The position numbers and the translations under genes were made by a program. DNA of 45,256 nt from Crocinitomicaceae bacterium (GTDB lineage: Bacteria; Bacteroidota; Bacteroidia; Flavobacteriales_D; Crocinitomicaceae): NCBI GenBank assembly GCA_023262855.1, contig JALQYQ010000060.1, positions 1 through 45,256 on the forward strand, in the 5' to 3' direction. Below are positions 22,382-31,932 of the stretch, in pieces. Below the pieces are notes generated by a model. That model did no database searches and was not told the DNA's origin. It saw nothing but the letters and a program-made list of their open reading frames with translations. Position 1 is the first letter of the stretch. Each line of letters begins with the position of its first letter.

Positions 22382-25300
22382 ATGAAAACAACAACTTTTA
22401 AATTTTTAGCAGGAATCTCACTTTTAGTGACAATTCTGTATGCATGTGGAAACGGAAAACCTGAATTATTTCGAGTTGATCCTGCTTATGGAAAATACGT
22501 GTCAGGTTACACCAGCGGTATGGTAAGTAGGACTTCAGGGATACGAATTGATTTAGGTGATTCGACCTTGAAGGAAATTGACCTAAAGGATAAAGAACTA
22601 TTAAAGGACATTTTTCAATTTGAGCCAGAGATTAAAGGTCAAGCTTATTGGAATGGTAAAAATGCTATTGAGTTTATTCCTGATGATAATCTTCCGGTCG
22701 GACAATTTTACACGGTTACATTTGATTTACAACGAGTAGCAAATGTTGATTATGGTCATGAAGAATTTAAATTTCAATTTGCAACGTATACACAACACAT
22801 GTATGTTGAATCTGAAGGTTTAAAAAGTTACAATGAAGAAGACATCGAATGGCAATATTGGGAAGGAAAAGTGACAACAACCGATTTTGAAGATTCATCT
22901 GCTTTGATAGAAACACTGAGTGCTAAATACAACGGGAAAAAGTTGCCAATTCGTTTACAGGAAGCATATGACGAACATGCATTTACATTTATTATTGATA
23001 GTATCGAGCGTACAACAAAACCGGGTAAAGTACAATTGTTTTGGGATGGAACACCCATCAATTCAATGAGTAAAGGGAATTTGAGCGAAGATGTCGTAGA
23101 ATTAGGAAATTTCCAACTAACGGACCTATCAGTAATTGATGAGGATGATCAATCATTGAATCTCCTTTTTAGCGAACCAATTTCGGCAGATCAGGATTTA
23201 ACGGGATTCATTCGCGTTGAAGGACAAGAGAACTTAACATTTAGCGTAGAAAACAATAGTGTAATGGTTTATTTACCAAACAGAACTGTTGGACGCAAAC
23301 ATGTGGAAGTATTCGCAGGTTTGAAAAATTTTAGAGGGCATAAATTGCTTCACAATTTAGAACGGTATGTGCAGTTTCAAGAACCAAAACCAAGGGTTCG
23401 AATCATAGGCTCAGGAAATATATTGCCCAATTCACAAGGATTGATTTTTCCATTTGAAACGATAGGTTTAAAGGCCGTAGATCTTCGTATCATGCGCATT
23501 TTTGAAAACAACGTTCACCATTTCTTACAAGTAAATGATCTCGATGGCTCTGATGAATTGACTCGTTTTGGAAAAGTAATTTTTGAAAAGAAAATAGCAA
23601 TAAATCAGGATAAAAACATTGATTACAAACAATGGTCAAAACACGTGGTTGATATAGGGAAATTCATTAATCCACAACCAGGTGCAATTTATCGCATTAG
23701 TATAAAATTTGAGAAAGAATACACTTCTTGTGATTGTCCAACTAATCCAGTTTCTGATGAAGAAACGAATAACGATGATAATTATGAAGAAGAGGAGGAA
23801 GTTGATCCGAATTGGAATGAAAATTTATGGTCGAGTTGGTTCTACAATGATGAATACGAAAATTGGGGAGATTATTATGACGAAGAATCAGTTTGTTCAG
23901 ATGATTATTACCGTGGGAAAGGAGTAAGTAAAAACATCCTTGCTTCCGATTTAGGAATGATTTTTAAACTGGATGAAGACAAAACCGGACACGCGTTTGT
24001 TACAAATATGTTGACAACTGAACCGATGTCAAATGTGGTAATGGAATATTATAGTTACACGAAAGAATTGATAGCGAGTGGAACGACGAATGCAGAAGGA
24101 AATTTCAATGTAAAACTGAAAGAAAAACCATTTCTATTGATTGCGAAACATGGAAAACAGCGTGGCTATTTGAAATTGCAAGATGGAAATGTGAATTCTC
24201 TTAGCAAATTTGATGTCGATGGTGAAAAGGTACAAAATGGAATCAAAGGATTTATTTATGGTGAACGAGGCGTTTGGCGTCCAGGAGATTCTTTGTACCT
24301 CAATTTTATTTTGAATGACAAATATAAATCACTTCCAAAAAATCATCCTGTTGAGTTTGAGTTGCAAGATCCTTCTGGACAAGTAGTTTACGAGGTAACC
24401 AAAACCAAGAATGTGGAAGGAACTTACGATTTTAGAACCAAAACAGAAGCGGGCGCCATGTCTGGAAATTATTTAGCAATTGCGCGCGTTGGGAATTCGG
24501 AATTCACCAAAACAATAAAAATTGAAACAATTAAACCGAATCGTTTAAAAATTGATTTTAAAGTGAATCCAACTCAGTCTGCTGATTCTTCAGCGACATT
24601 GAGTGTAACATGGCTTCATGGTGCTGTTGCTCGAAACTTAAAATCGTTGATAACAGTTGGTTTCCAGCCGACAACTACAAAATTTGAAGGATTTAAGGAT
24701 TACGTTTTTGATTCTCCCTTGCGCAATTTTAATTCAGACGTTGAAACAATGTTTGAAGGGAAATTAAACGATAAAGGAATTGCACATCCCAAAACCAAGT
24801 TGAATAACGTGTTTGAAGCACCTGGGAAATTAAAAGCCTTGTATGTTGTAAAAGTGTTTGAAGAAGGAGGTGATTTTTCGATCGATCGTTTTCAATCCAT
24901 TTATTCACCTTTCAAAACGTACATTGGTTTGAAAACACCTTCAATGAAATCATATGATAATTCGATAGAGACGAACAAAATGCACAAGTTTGATGTCGTT
25001 GCTTTGAATGAAGCTGGAAAGTTCGTGCATACAACTAATCTAAAGGTTAAAATCTACAAATTAAATTGGCGTTGGTGGTATGAAGAAGGTGAAGATGATT
25101 TAATGGAATATGTTGCCCGCTCTGGGACAATCGCAATCAAGGATACTGTAATTGATGCAATTGCTGGAAAAGGAAGTTTCAATTTTAAGGTTAGAGATGA
25201 AAATTACGGCCGTTATTTAATTACTGTTTCAGATCCTGCTGGAAATCACCAAACGGGAAAGGTGCTCAATTTCGATTGGTCGTATTGGAATCGTGGAAAT

Positions 25301-27934
25301 CGAACTGAAAATGAACAAGCAAAAATGTTAAGTTTCTCAAGCGATAAGAAAGAATATGTGCGTGGCGAACAAGTGAAGTTGAGTTTTCCATCTCCAGAAT
25401 CAGGAAGAGCATTGGTGAGTATCGAAAACGGTCAACGAATTGTTCAAACATATTGGGTGAAAACACAAAAAGGGGAAACGAATTTTCAATTTGAAACAAC
25501 AGCTGCAATGTCTCCAGCTTGTTATGTGCATGTTACAATGATTCAACCGCATATTCACACCAAGAATGATTTGCCAATTCGTATGTATGGTGTTATCCCA
25601 ATTACAGTGGACAATCCAGCAACGCATTTGAATCCAATCATTTTATCTGCGGATGTGTTTAAACCAGAAAGCACTTCTTCGATTCAAGTGAAAGAGCAAA
25701 ATGGCAAAAGAATGGTATACACAATTGATGTGGTCGATAATGGTTTGCTTGATCTAACGCGCTTTTCAACGCCACAGCCGCACGGAACTTTTTATGCAAG
25801 AGAAGCATTAGGCGTTAAAACGTGGGACATGTTTGATGACGTGATTGGTGCATACTCTGGACGATTAGATAACTTAATTGGAATTGGAGGAGATGGATTT
25901 GTGGAGCCAGGTTCTGGACCAAAAGCAAACCGTTTTAAACCAATGATTCATCACCTCGGACCTTTTGTATTAGAAGCTGGACAAACGCGTTCGCACAAGA
26001 TTGATATTCCTAATTACATTGGTTCAGTGCGCGTAATGATTGTTGCTCACGATAATGATGCTGCTTTTGGAAATGCTGAGAAAAATGTTTTTGTAAGAAA
26101 ACCGTTGATGGTATTAACGAGCTTACCACGCGTGCTTGCTCCAGGCGAAGAATTGAATGTTCCTGTAACGCTATTCGCTATGGAGAAACACGTGAAAAAT
26201 GTCACCACAACAATCGAAGCAAATGACTTTTTTGAAGTCTTAGATGGAACGAGTAGAACAACTACTTTTTCTGAAATTGGCGATCAGTTGGTTTATTTTA
26301 GAGTGCGTGTTAAACGCAAAGCTGGAATTGGAAAAATTAAGATTCTTGCAAAAGGAAATGGTGAAGTAGGGAAGGATGAAACGGAATTGGATATTCGACC
26401 TGCTAATCCATCCATCAAGGAAGTGAGCAGTTTTGTGGTTGAAAATGGAAAATCCTTAAATGCTGTATTGAAAAAGATTGGGATTGCAGGTACAAATAAA
26501 GTGGTGATAGAAGTATCGAATTCCCCGGCAATTGGATTAGAGAAACGTTTGAACTATTTGATTCAATATCCGCATGGATGCGTTGAACAGACAACTTCTG
26601 CGGCATTCCCTCAATTGTATGTTAATGGTGTAATGGAATTAAATGAGCAACAGCAAAAACAGATTTCAACCAATGTTGATGCTGCAATCAGTCGTTTGCA
26701 AGGTTTCCAAATTAGCACGGGTGGATTTTCTTACTGGCCAGGTGAAGCAACAGAGAATGAATGGGCGACGAATTATGTCGGACATTTTTTAATCGAAGCA
26801 CAAGCACAAGGTTACAAAGTTCCAGAATACATGCTAAGCAATTGGGCTGAGTACCAAAAAACGAAAGCACAAAATTGGGTTGCTGAAGGATACAATTCTC
26901 GTCCAGAAACAGGAGAAATGATTCAATCGTATCGTTTGTTTGTTTTGGCTTTGAACAAAACACCTGCGCTTGGAGCGATGAATCGTTTACGTGAGCACTC
27001 AGAATTGTCCTTGGTTGCTCGTTACCGACTTGCGGCAGCCTATCAGTTAGTAGGGCAAGCAGAAATTGCGAAGAAGATTGTTTCATCTCAAACTATGAAG
27101 TTTGCGAGCTACCAAGAATTGTCTGGGACGTTTGGTTCTGATTTCAGGGATAAAGCAATGGTGTTGGAAGCCTTGAGTTATTTGAAAGACAAGAAGAAAA
27201 CAGATCAGTTGGCGAAAGAAGTTGCAGAAAGTTTGCGTTCGGAAGATTGGATGAGTACTCAAGAAACGGCTTATGGATTAGTAGCCATGTGTGCTTATAC
27301 TGGTAATAAAAACAGTTCTACTAAACTTCAGTTTAATTATTCGTTGGCTGGTTCAACTGCAAAATCGGTGAGTAGTTTGAAATCAATTAGTAAGCTCGCG
27401 TTTTATGAAAATGAATTGTCAGCAAAAACGAACTGGACTATAAAGAATTTAGGAACAGGAAAATTGTTTGTTACTATTACGTCTTATGGAATTTTACCAG
27501 AAAAGAATCAAAAAGCAAAAGCAAACGGATTAAAATTATCTGTACGCTATTTTGATTTGAAAGGAAGTTTAATAAATCCATTGAAAATGCAACAAGGAAC
27601 AGAGTTTACGGCTGAGGTAACGATTAAGAATTTGAATAAATCGAAGTACTTAAAAGAACTTGCCTTAACACAATTCTTTCCATCAGGTTGGGAAATTCAT
27701 AATTCGCGCATGGATGAAATGAATTATGAAACAAATGCGCGCTACCAAGATTTCAGAGATGATTGTGTGTTAAGTTATTACGATTTAGCACCAGCACAAG
27801 AAAAAACAATTCGTGTGCGCTTGAATGCTTCGTTTGTTGGTAAATATTTCTTGCCAGGAATTTATACCGAAGCAATGTACGATAATAGTATTTCAGCTTT
27901 GCAGCCTGGGAAATGGGTGGAAGTTGTAAAATAA
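22382..27934 (+). CDS. Bacterial alpha-2-macroglobulin lipoprotein
   Basis: This is a 1850-residue periplasmic protease trap. The lipoprotein signal ends with Cys 22 (LLVTILYAC). The MG/A2M architecture is present: an MG1-MG2-type region with GFIYGERGVWRPGDSLYLNF (MG2 hallmark), a later SYWNRGNRTENEQ, and the A2M region (GLLDLTRFSTPQPHGTFYAR, FVLEAGQTRSHKIDIPNYIG). The thioester motif GCVEQTTS carries Cys 1400, followed by the alpha-alpha barrel helices (LQGFQISTGGFSYWPGEATE). The thioester is intact, so it should covalently trap attacking proteases. Residues about 450-513 form a strongly acidic, Trp/Tyr-rich insertion. In many bacteria the gene is next to pbpC; here pbpC is 4 kb downstream, after a two-component pair. 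Confidence 0.92.
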   Translation: MKTTTFKFLAGISLLVTILYACGNGKPELFRVDPAYGKYVSGYTSGMVSRTSGIRIDLGDSTLKEIDLKDKELLKDIFQFEPEIKGQAYWNGKNAIEFIPDDNLPVGQFYTVTFDLQRVANVDYGHEEFKFQFATYTQHMYVESEGLKSYNEEDIEWQYWEGKVTTTDFEDSSALIETLSAKYNGKKLPIRLQEAYDEHAFTFIIDSIERTTKPGKVQLFWDGTPINSMSKGNLSEDVVELGNFQLTDLSVIDEDDQSLNLLFSEPISADQDLTGFIRVEGQENLTFSVENNSVMVYLPNRTVGRKHVEVFAGLKNFRGHKLLHNLERYVQFQEPKPRVRIIGSGNILPNSQGLIFPFETIGLKAVDLRIMRIFENNVHHFLQVNDLDGSDELTRFGKVIFEKKIAINQDKNIDYKQWSKHVVDIGKFINPQPGAIYRISIKFEKEYTSCDCPTNPVSDEETNNDDNYEEEEEVDPNWNENLWSSWFYNDEYENWGDYYDEESVCSDDYYRGKGVSKNILASDLGMIFKLDEDKTGHAFVTNMLTTEPMSNVVMEYYSYTKELIASGTTNAEGNFNVKLKEKPFLLIAKHGKQRGYLKLQDGNVNSLSKFDVDGEKVQNGIKGFIYGERGVWRPGDSLYLNFILNDKYKSLPKNHPVEFELQDPSGQVVYEVTKTKNVEGTYDFRTKTEAGAMSGNYLAIARVGNSEFTKTIKIETIKPNRLKIDFKVNPTQSADSSATLSVTWLHGAVARNLKSLITVGFQPTTTKFEGFKDYVFDSPLRNFNSDVETMFEGKLNDKGIAHPKTKLNNVFEAPGKLKALYVVKVFEEGGDFSIDRFQSIYSPFKTYIGLKTPSMKSYDNSIETNKMHKFDVVALNEAGKFVHTTNLKVKIYKLNWRWWYEEGEDDLMEYVARSGTIAIKDTVIDAIAGKGSFNFKVRDENYGRYLITVSDPAGNHQTGKVLNFDWSYWNRGNRTENEQAKMLSFSSDKKEYVRGEQVKLSFPSPESGRALVSIENGQRIVQTYWVKTQKGETNFQFETTAAMSPACYVHVTMIQPHIHTKNDLPIRMYGVIPITVDNPATHLNPIILSADVFKPESTSSIQVKEQNGKRMVYTIDVVDNGLLDLTRFSTPQPHGTFYAREALGVKTWDMFDDVIGAYSGRLDNLIGIGGDGFVEPGSGPKANRFKPMIHHLGPFVLEAGQTRSHKIDIPNYIGSVRVMIVAHDNDAAFGNAEKNVFVRKPLMVLTSLPRVLAPGEELNVPVTLFAMEKHVKNVTTTIEANDFFEVLDGTSRTTTFSEIGDQLVYFRVRVKRKAGIGKIKILAKGNGEVGKDETELDIRPANPSIKEVSSFVVENGKSLNAVLKKIGIAGTNKVVIEVSNSPAIGLEKRLNYLIQYPHGCVEQTTSAAFPQLYVNGVMELNEQQQKQISTNVDAAISRLQGFQISTGGFSYWPGEATENEWATNYVGHFLIEAQAQGYKVPEYMLSNWAEYQKTKAQNWVAEGYNSRPETGEMIQSYRLFVLALNKTPALGAMNRLREHSELSLVARYRLAAAYQLVGQAEIAKKIVSSQTMKFASYQELSGTFGSDFRDKAMVLEALSYLKDKKKTDQLAKEVAESLRSEDWMSTQETAYGLVAMCAYTGNKNSSTKLQFNYSLAGSTAKSVSSLKSISKLAFYENELSAKTNWTIKNLGTGKLFVTITSYGILPEKNQKAKANGLKLSVRYFDLKGSLINPLKMQQGTEFTAEVTIKNLNKSKYLKELALTQFFPSGWEIHNSRMDEMNYETNARYQDFRDDCVLSYYDLAPAQEKTIRVRLNASFVGKYFLPGIYTEAMYDNSISALQPGKWVEVVK

Positions 27935-27984
27935 AGTGAAGCGACCTACCTATCGCGACACAAACGTCGATCGACGACTAAACC

Positions 27985-28018
27985 AAAAAAGAGCTCAGCA
28001 ATGGGCTCTTTTGTTGTT
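27985..28018. terminator. Bidirectional terminator between alpha-2-macroglobulin and LytTR genes
   Basis: Perfect arms AAAAGAGC (27987-27994) and GCTCTTTT (28005-28012) enclose a 10-base loop. A T-rich tail follows on the plus strand, and a T-run follows on the minus strand (the AAAAAA at 27985-27990). Confidence 0.75.
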
Positions 28019-28052
28019 TTCTAATCACTAGTCACTAGTTTCTAATCACTAT
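28019..28052. repeat. CTAATCACTAG-type intergenic repeat, copy 2
   Basis: It contains CTAATCACTAGTCACTAG and TTTCTAATCACTA, sharing words with 8276-8315. It lies directly after the LytTR regulator stop codon. Confidence 0.6.
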
Positions 28053-28796
28053 TTACAGTTCATCCAGCATTTTTACAACATCTGGTCGTTTTCGTGTTGA
28101 AACAGGAACCATGCTTCCATCTGTCATGATGAGGTGTCCACCTTCTGTTTTTACGAATTCACGGATATATTTTGTATTCACTAAATGCGATTGATGTACG
28201 CGGTAGAAATTCAAATCGGTCAATAAATCTTCGTATTCTTTCAAGGTTTTTGAAACCACCATTTTCTTACGATCAGCAAAGTAAAACTCGGTATAGTTTA
28301 CACTGCTTTCACAGCGAATAATGTCTGAAATATTGACAATGTGAATTTTATCTTGTGAATGCAATGCCAATCGTTCAGTAGGTTTTGAATGGTTTTTTAA
28401 GGAATCATTTAACAGCTTGTATTTATCATTTTCATTGATTTGTTGCTTGCGGTATTTTTCCAAGGAACTAACTAATTCATCTGGATCAACTGGCTTTAAC
28501 AAATAATCGATGGCAGCATAACGAAAAGCTTTAATCGCATGCGCATCAGATGCGGTTATGAAAATAATTTTAAACGGAATGGTTGGCAATAAGTCTAACA
28601 AATCAAAACCACTTCCATCTTGCATTTGAATGTCTAGAAATACAATGTCCGGTTGAATGTTTTTCAACAGTTTGGCGCCTTCAACAACACCTGACGCTTC
28701 ACCAATGAGTTCTACATAGGGAGCATAATCTACTAGGTCTTGACGCAAAGTTGTCCGCGCTTGCTCAATATCGTCGATGATGATTGCTTTGATCAT
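28053..28796 (-). CDS. LytTR-family response regulator
   Basis: This 247-residue cytosolic regulator has a receiver domain (about 1-120) with the phosphoacceptor Asp 55 in IVFLDIQM, acidic pocket IIIDD and the conserved FITAS and LLKPVD segments. A LytTR DNA-binding domain follows (about 145-245): IHIVNISDIIRCESSVNYTE, then FYRVHQSHLVNTKYI and a final strand. The ATG at 28796 overlaps the stop of the upstream histidine kinase gene (ATGA), so translation is probably coupled. An in-frame ATG 12 codons upstream would lie inside the kinase gene and is less likely. It probably controls genes in response to the cognate kinase; targets are unknown. Confidence 0.93.
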   Translation of the reverse strand: MIKAIIIDDIEQARTTLRQDLVDYAPYVELIGEASGVVEGAKLLKNIQPDIVFLDIQMQDGSGFDLLDLLPTIPFKIIFITASDAHAIKAFRYAAIDYLLKPVDPDELVSSLEKYRKQQINENDKYKLLNDSLKNHSKPTERLALHSQDKIHIVNISDIIRCESSVNYTEFYFADRKKMVVSKTLKEYEDLLTDLNFYRVHQSHLVNTKYIREFVKTEGGHLIMTDGSMVPVSTRKRPDVVKMLDEL

Positions 28797-31700
28797 ATTG
28801 TTGGAATTCGTAAAATTACTTTTGTGCCACACGGCAAATTATTTTCATATAAATCAATGATTTCAATGGCTTTTGATTGTTCTTCATCCGACATAAGTTC
28901 AAGTCGTTCTTGCGTCACATTCAATGCAGTAGATCGATGATACGTTTCTTTCGACAATTTATTCAATTCAGCAGCTTTTTCTCTCCCAATTCCATTGTCA
29001 ATGATTGTGCAAAGGATATACTGTTTCTTGTCTTCAAAATGCAATTCTATTTTACCACGTATTGCAGTTCCATCGGCGTTACGCATTCCATGTTTAATGG
29101 CATTTTCAACGAAGGGTTGCACAATCATTGGAGGAATCCGAATAAAGTCTTTTTCCAGATTTTCTGAAAGTTTAATTGAATAATCAAAACGATCGCCATT
29201 ACAGAATTTTTCAATCAGCAAGTAATTTTCAAGTGTGTTGATTTCTTCTTCTAAGGTAATTGTTGTGTTGCGTGAATTATCCAAAATCTGACGCATCAAT
29301 CGCGAAAATTTCGCTAAATAATAGCGTGCTTCTTTATCGTTTCCAGTTCCAATTTGCGATTGAATTGAATTCAAGGCGTTGAAAATAAAATGCGGATTCA
29401 TTTGTAAGCGCAAGGCTTTTTGTTCGAGTTCAACAACGTCTTTTTCCAGTTGTAATTTCTTTTTCTCCTCTTCCGTTTTAACTTTTAATCGGTTAAATCG
29501 CCAACGAATTGCAACGAATACCAATGCAACGATTCCAACAACTTCTAACAGAATAAACCACCATCGATACCAAATTGGTGTTGCAATTGTAAACGAAATC
29601 ATCGCAGGTTCATTGGACCAAACTCCATCTTCGTTTGAAGCTTTAACCAAGAAACGATAAGTACCTGGATTTAAGTTGGAATACAAAATACTTTGATCTG
29701 TCGAAGCTGGAGACCAATAATCATCAAATCCTTCAAGTTTCCACTTGTAACGAACTGATTCTGGGTTACTTAAATTAACAGCAAAGAAATCAAATGTAAT
29801 GTGGTTTTGATCATACGGTAAATCCATTTCATGTACGACATTCCAATCCTTTAAAAATGCTTTAAATGGAGTTTTTGAAAGCGGTAGATAAAAGAGTTTA
29901 ATATCTGTTATTTGTATAATTGGGGGAGCCGTATTTTTCATACGACTCGCTGGGTTAAACTTGATTAGACCATTGATTGTTCCAAACCAAATTGTTCCAT
30001 CTCGGTCATTAAATACAGCATTTTGACAGGTTTCAACTCCCGTAAAACCATCGCCCTTGTTGTAGTGTTTTATTTTTCGAATAGCATTTTGCTTGGTTAA
30101 ATAAACATAATCCAATCCTCTTTCAGTTCCAACAATTAAATTTCCATGATAATCAAAAGTTAAAAGGTAAATATTGGTTGAAGTTAACCCGTTTTTGTAA
30201 TTGAAAATGAGTGGTTTAAATTGCTTGTTTTTAAGTGAAACTGCATTTACTCCAGAACCTGCAGTACCAATCCAAAGGAATCCTTTTTTGTCGGCTATAA
30301 TACTGCGAATGGCATTTGAACTTAAACCATTTTTTGTGGTCAATTTCCGTACATGTTTACCATTTTGGGTAATGCAACCGATTCCATTGTTTTCCGTTCC
30401 GTACCAAATTGCACCCATTGGATCAACAAATACGGATGTAAGGCGATTACTAAGCATTCCATTTGCAACAGTGAAATATGTAAAATGCAAATCTCCATTA
30501 GTTGATTCAATTCTGATTAGTCCATTTCCAGCTGTTGCAACCCAAATATACTTTTGGTCTTTGGCTAATCCTTTAATGTAAGTTTTGGTTAAGGATGGTA
30601 TTGCTTTAAACGTAGAATCTTTCAGACTGAACAATCCTTTTCCTTCTGTTCCGATGTAAAGAATTCCATCATTTCCTTCAATCAACGCTTTGACTTTTAC
30701 ATCTTCAAAGCCGTTTCCTGAATGATAGTTTTTGAAGATTCCATTCGCATAAAAACTTAAACCTTTTTGAGAATTACCTATCCATAATCGTTTTTGGCTA
30801 TCGCGATAAATACTGTAAATAAAACTTCCTCCTAGTCCAGATGATTTATCATACGTTGTAAACTGTTTTCCAAGATAATTACACACGCCACCACCAGATG
30901 TTCCAAACCAATAACTTCCAGAATTATCTTGGCTAATTGCGCGTACATGATTGTTACTCAATCCCTCACGTTCGCTTAAATTAATAAAACTTGCGCTTGA
31001 AGGTTGATAGGCAATTACTCCATTCGAAAGTGTTGCAAACCAAATCGTTTCTTTTGAATCAATGAAAATATCGAGTATCGTTTGATTGTACAATTCATGA
31101 TGATAGTCAATACGAAAGAACTTTTTTCCATCGAAACAATAAGCACCATCGCCATAAGTTCCAATCCATAAATTTCCGCGTTTATCCTTCTTTATTGAAG
31201 TAATTGCATTCTGCATGTAGCGATGTTGTGACGCGAAAGATGTCAATTGTTTAGTGTTAGAACTTAAACTGTATAATCCTTTGCTATCGCCAAAATAAAT
31301 GGTTCCAGTTTCATCTACAAAAACGGTATTAACGTTGTCCTCAGGAAGATGTAATTTTTTTGAAATGTTCTCGAATGATTTTCCATTAAATAGCATCAAG
31401 CCCTTTGAAGTTGCCAACCAAATATTGTTTTTTTGATCAAGTGCAATTTTATAAATCTGAATCGAATAAGTTGACGATGGAAAGAAATTTTTGAAACTGA
31501 TTCCATTGTAGTAGGAAAGTCCATTATTTGTTGCAATCCATAAGTTGTTTTTAGTGTCTTCAATAATGCCGTAAACATAGTTATTGCTTAAGCCATCTTT
31601 CTCTGTGAACGTTTTAAATTTGATACCGTCATATCGAGTTAATCCACCGCCACGAGTTCCGAACCAAATAAAACCACGATGATCTTGATGCAAAGCATAT

Positions 31701-31819
31701 ACTTGTGATTGCGCAATTCCATGTTCTACTGAATAATTATGGAAATTGTACAATTGTCCTTTAACCGTTAAAGTTGAAAGAAGCAGAAAGAAAAAGCTTA
31801 TGAGAAATTTTTGTGTCAA
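28793..31819 (-). CDS. LytS-type histidine kinase with Reg_prop beta-propeller sensor
   Basis: This 1008-residue inner-membrane sensor has a signal peptide (MTQKFLISFFFLLLSTLTVKG). A periplasmic Reg_prop beta-propeller spans about residues 25-640 with repeated units such as DHRGFIWFGTRGGGLTRYDG, DTKNNLWIATNNGL and DKRGNLWIGTYGDGAYCFDG. A Y_Y_Y domain (RYKWKLEGFDDYW) follows, then one membrane helix at about 754-773. The cytoplasmic part is a His_kinase/HATPase of the LytS type with H-box LRLQMNPHFIFNALNSIQSQ (His 810) and nucleotide motifs VQPFVENAIKHG and DNGIGR. The receiver and DNA-binding parts are on the next gene, not fused, so it is not an HTCS hybrid. Such sensors often detect polysaccharides or cell-wall fragments. 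Confidence 0.93.
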   Translation of the reverse strand: MTQKFLISFFFLLLSTLTVKGQLYNFHNYSVEHGIAQSQVYALHQDHRGFIWFGTRGGGLTRYDGIKFKTFTEKDGLSNNYVYGIIEDTKNNLWIATNNGLSYYNGISFKNFFPSSTYSIQIYKIALDQKNNIWLATSKGLMLFNGKSFENISKKLHLPEDNVNTVFVDETGTIYFGDSKGLYSLSSNTKQLTSFASQHRYMQNAITSIKKDKRGNLWIGTYGDGAYCFDGKKFFRIDYHHELYNQTILDIFIDSKETIWFATLSNGVIAYQPSSASFINLSEREGLSNNHVRAISQDNSGSYWFGTSGGGVCNYLGKQFTTYDKSSGLGGSFIYSIYRDSQKRLWIGNSQKGLSFYANGIFKNYHSGNGFEDVKVKALIEGNDGILYIGTEGKGLFSLKDSTFKAIPSLTKTYIKGLAKDQKYIWVATAGNGLIRIESTNGDLHFTYFTVANGMLSNRLTSVFVDPMGAIWYGTENNGIGCITQNGKHVRKLTTKNGLSSNAIRSIIADKKGFLWIGTAGSGVNAVSLKNKQFKPLIFNYKNGLTSTNIYLLTFDYHGNLIVGTERGLDYVYLTKQNAIRKIKHYNKGDGFTGVETCQNAVFNDRDGTIWFGTINGLIKFNPASRMKNTAPPIIQITDIKLFYLPLSKTPFKAFLKDWNVVHEMDLPYDQNHITFDFFAVNLSNPESVRYKWKLEGFDDYWSPASTDQSILYSNLNPGTYRFLVKASNEDGVWSNEPAMISFTIATPIWYRWWFILLEVVGIVALVFVAIRWRFNRLKVKTEEEKKKLQLEKDVVELEQKALRLQMNPHFIFNALNSIQSQIGTGNDKEARYYLAKFSRLMRQILDNSRNTTITLEEEINTLENYLLIEKFCNGDRFDYSIKLSENLEKDFIRIPPMIVQPFVENAIKHGMRNADGTAIRGKIELHFEDKKQYILCTIIDNGIGREKAAELNKLSKETYHRSTALNVTQERLELMSDEEQSKAIEIIDLYENNLPCGTKVILRIPTI

Positions 31820-31836
31820 ATCAATTTATGCTTAAT

Positions 31837-31844
31837 CAAAGATA
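31837..31844 (-). promoter_or_regulatory. Candidate -7 element TATCTTTG of the kinase gene
   Basis: The minus strand reads TATCTTTG, an exact TAnnTTTG match, 17 bp upstream of the ATG at 31819. No good -33 element at usual spacing. Confidence 0.5.
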
Positions 31845-31932
31845 GAAAACACTTTTTATTAAAATACATGCGAATAATAATTTGACACAAGTAGAGACAA
31901 TTGAATGATTTACATTCGATTCATAACAATTG

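Noticed and set aside
23709-23927. 72-codon alternative frame in the acidic part of the alpha-2-macroglobulin
   Set aside because: It is a same-strand shadow caused by GAA/GAT-rich codons and has no start context or family likeness.
30201-30581. 126-codon plus-strand frame inside the Reg_prop kinase gene
   Set aside because: It lies fully antisense to a well-supported gene with repeated propeller units, which readily create long antisense frames.
28053-31819. Hybrid two-component system (HTCS) of the Bacteroides polysaccharide type
   Set aside because: Receiver and DNA-binding domains are on a separate gene and are of LytTR type; the kinase core is LytS-like, not HisKA, and there is no AraC domain.
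31820-31932. LytTR direct-repeat binding site in the kinase-pbpC divergent region
   Set aside because: I found no pair of motifs with the expected spacing of about 21 bp; the GATT-containing near-repeat at 31908-31925 has the wrong period.
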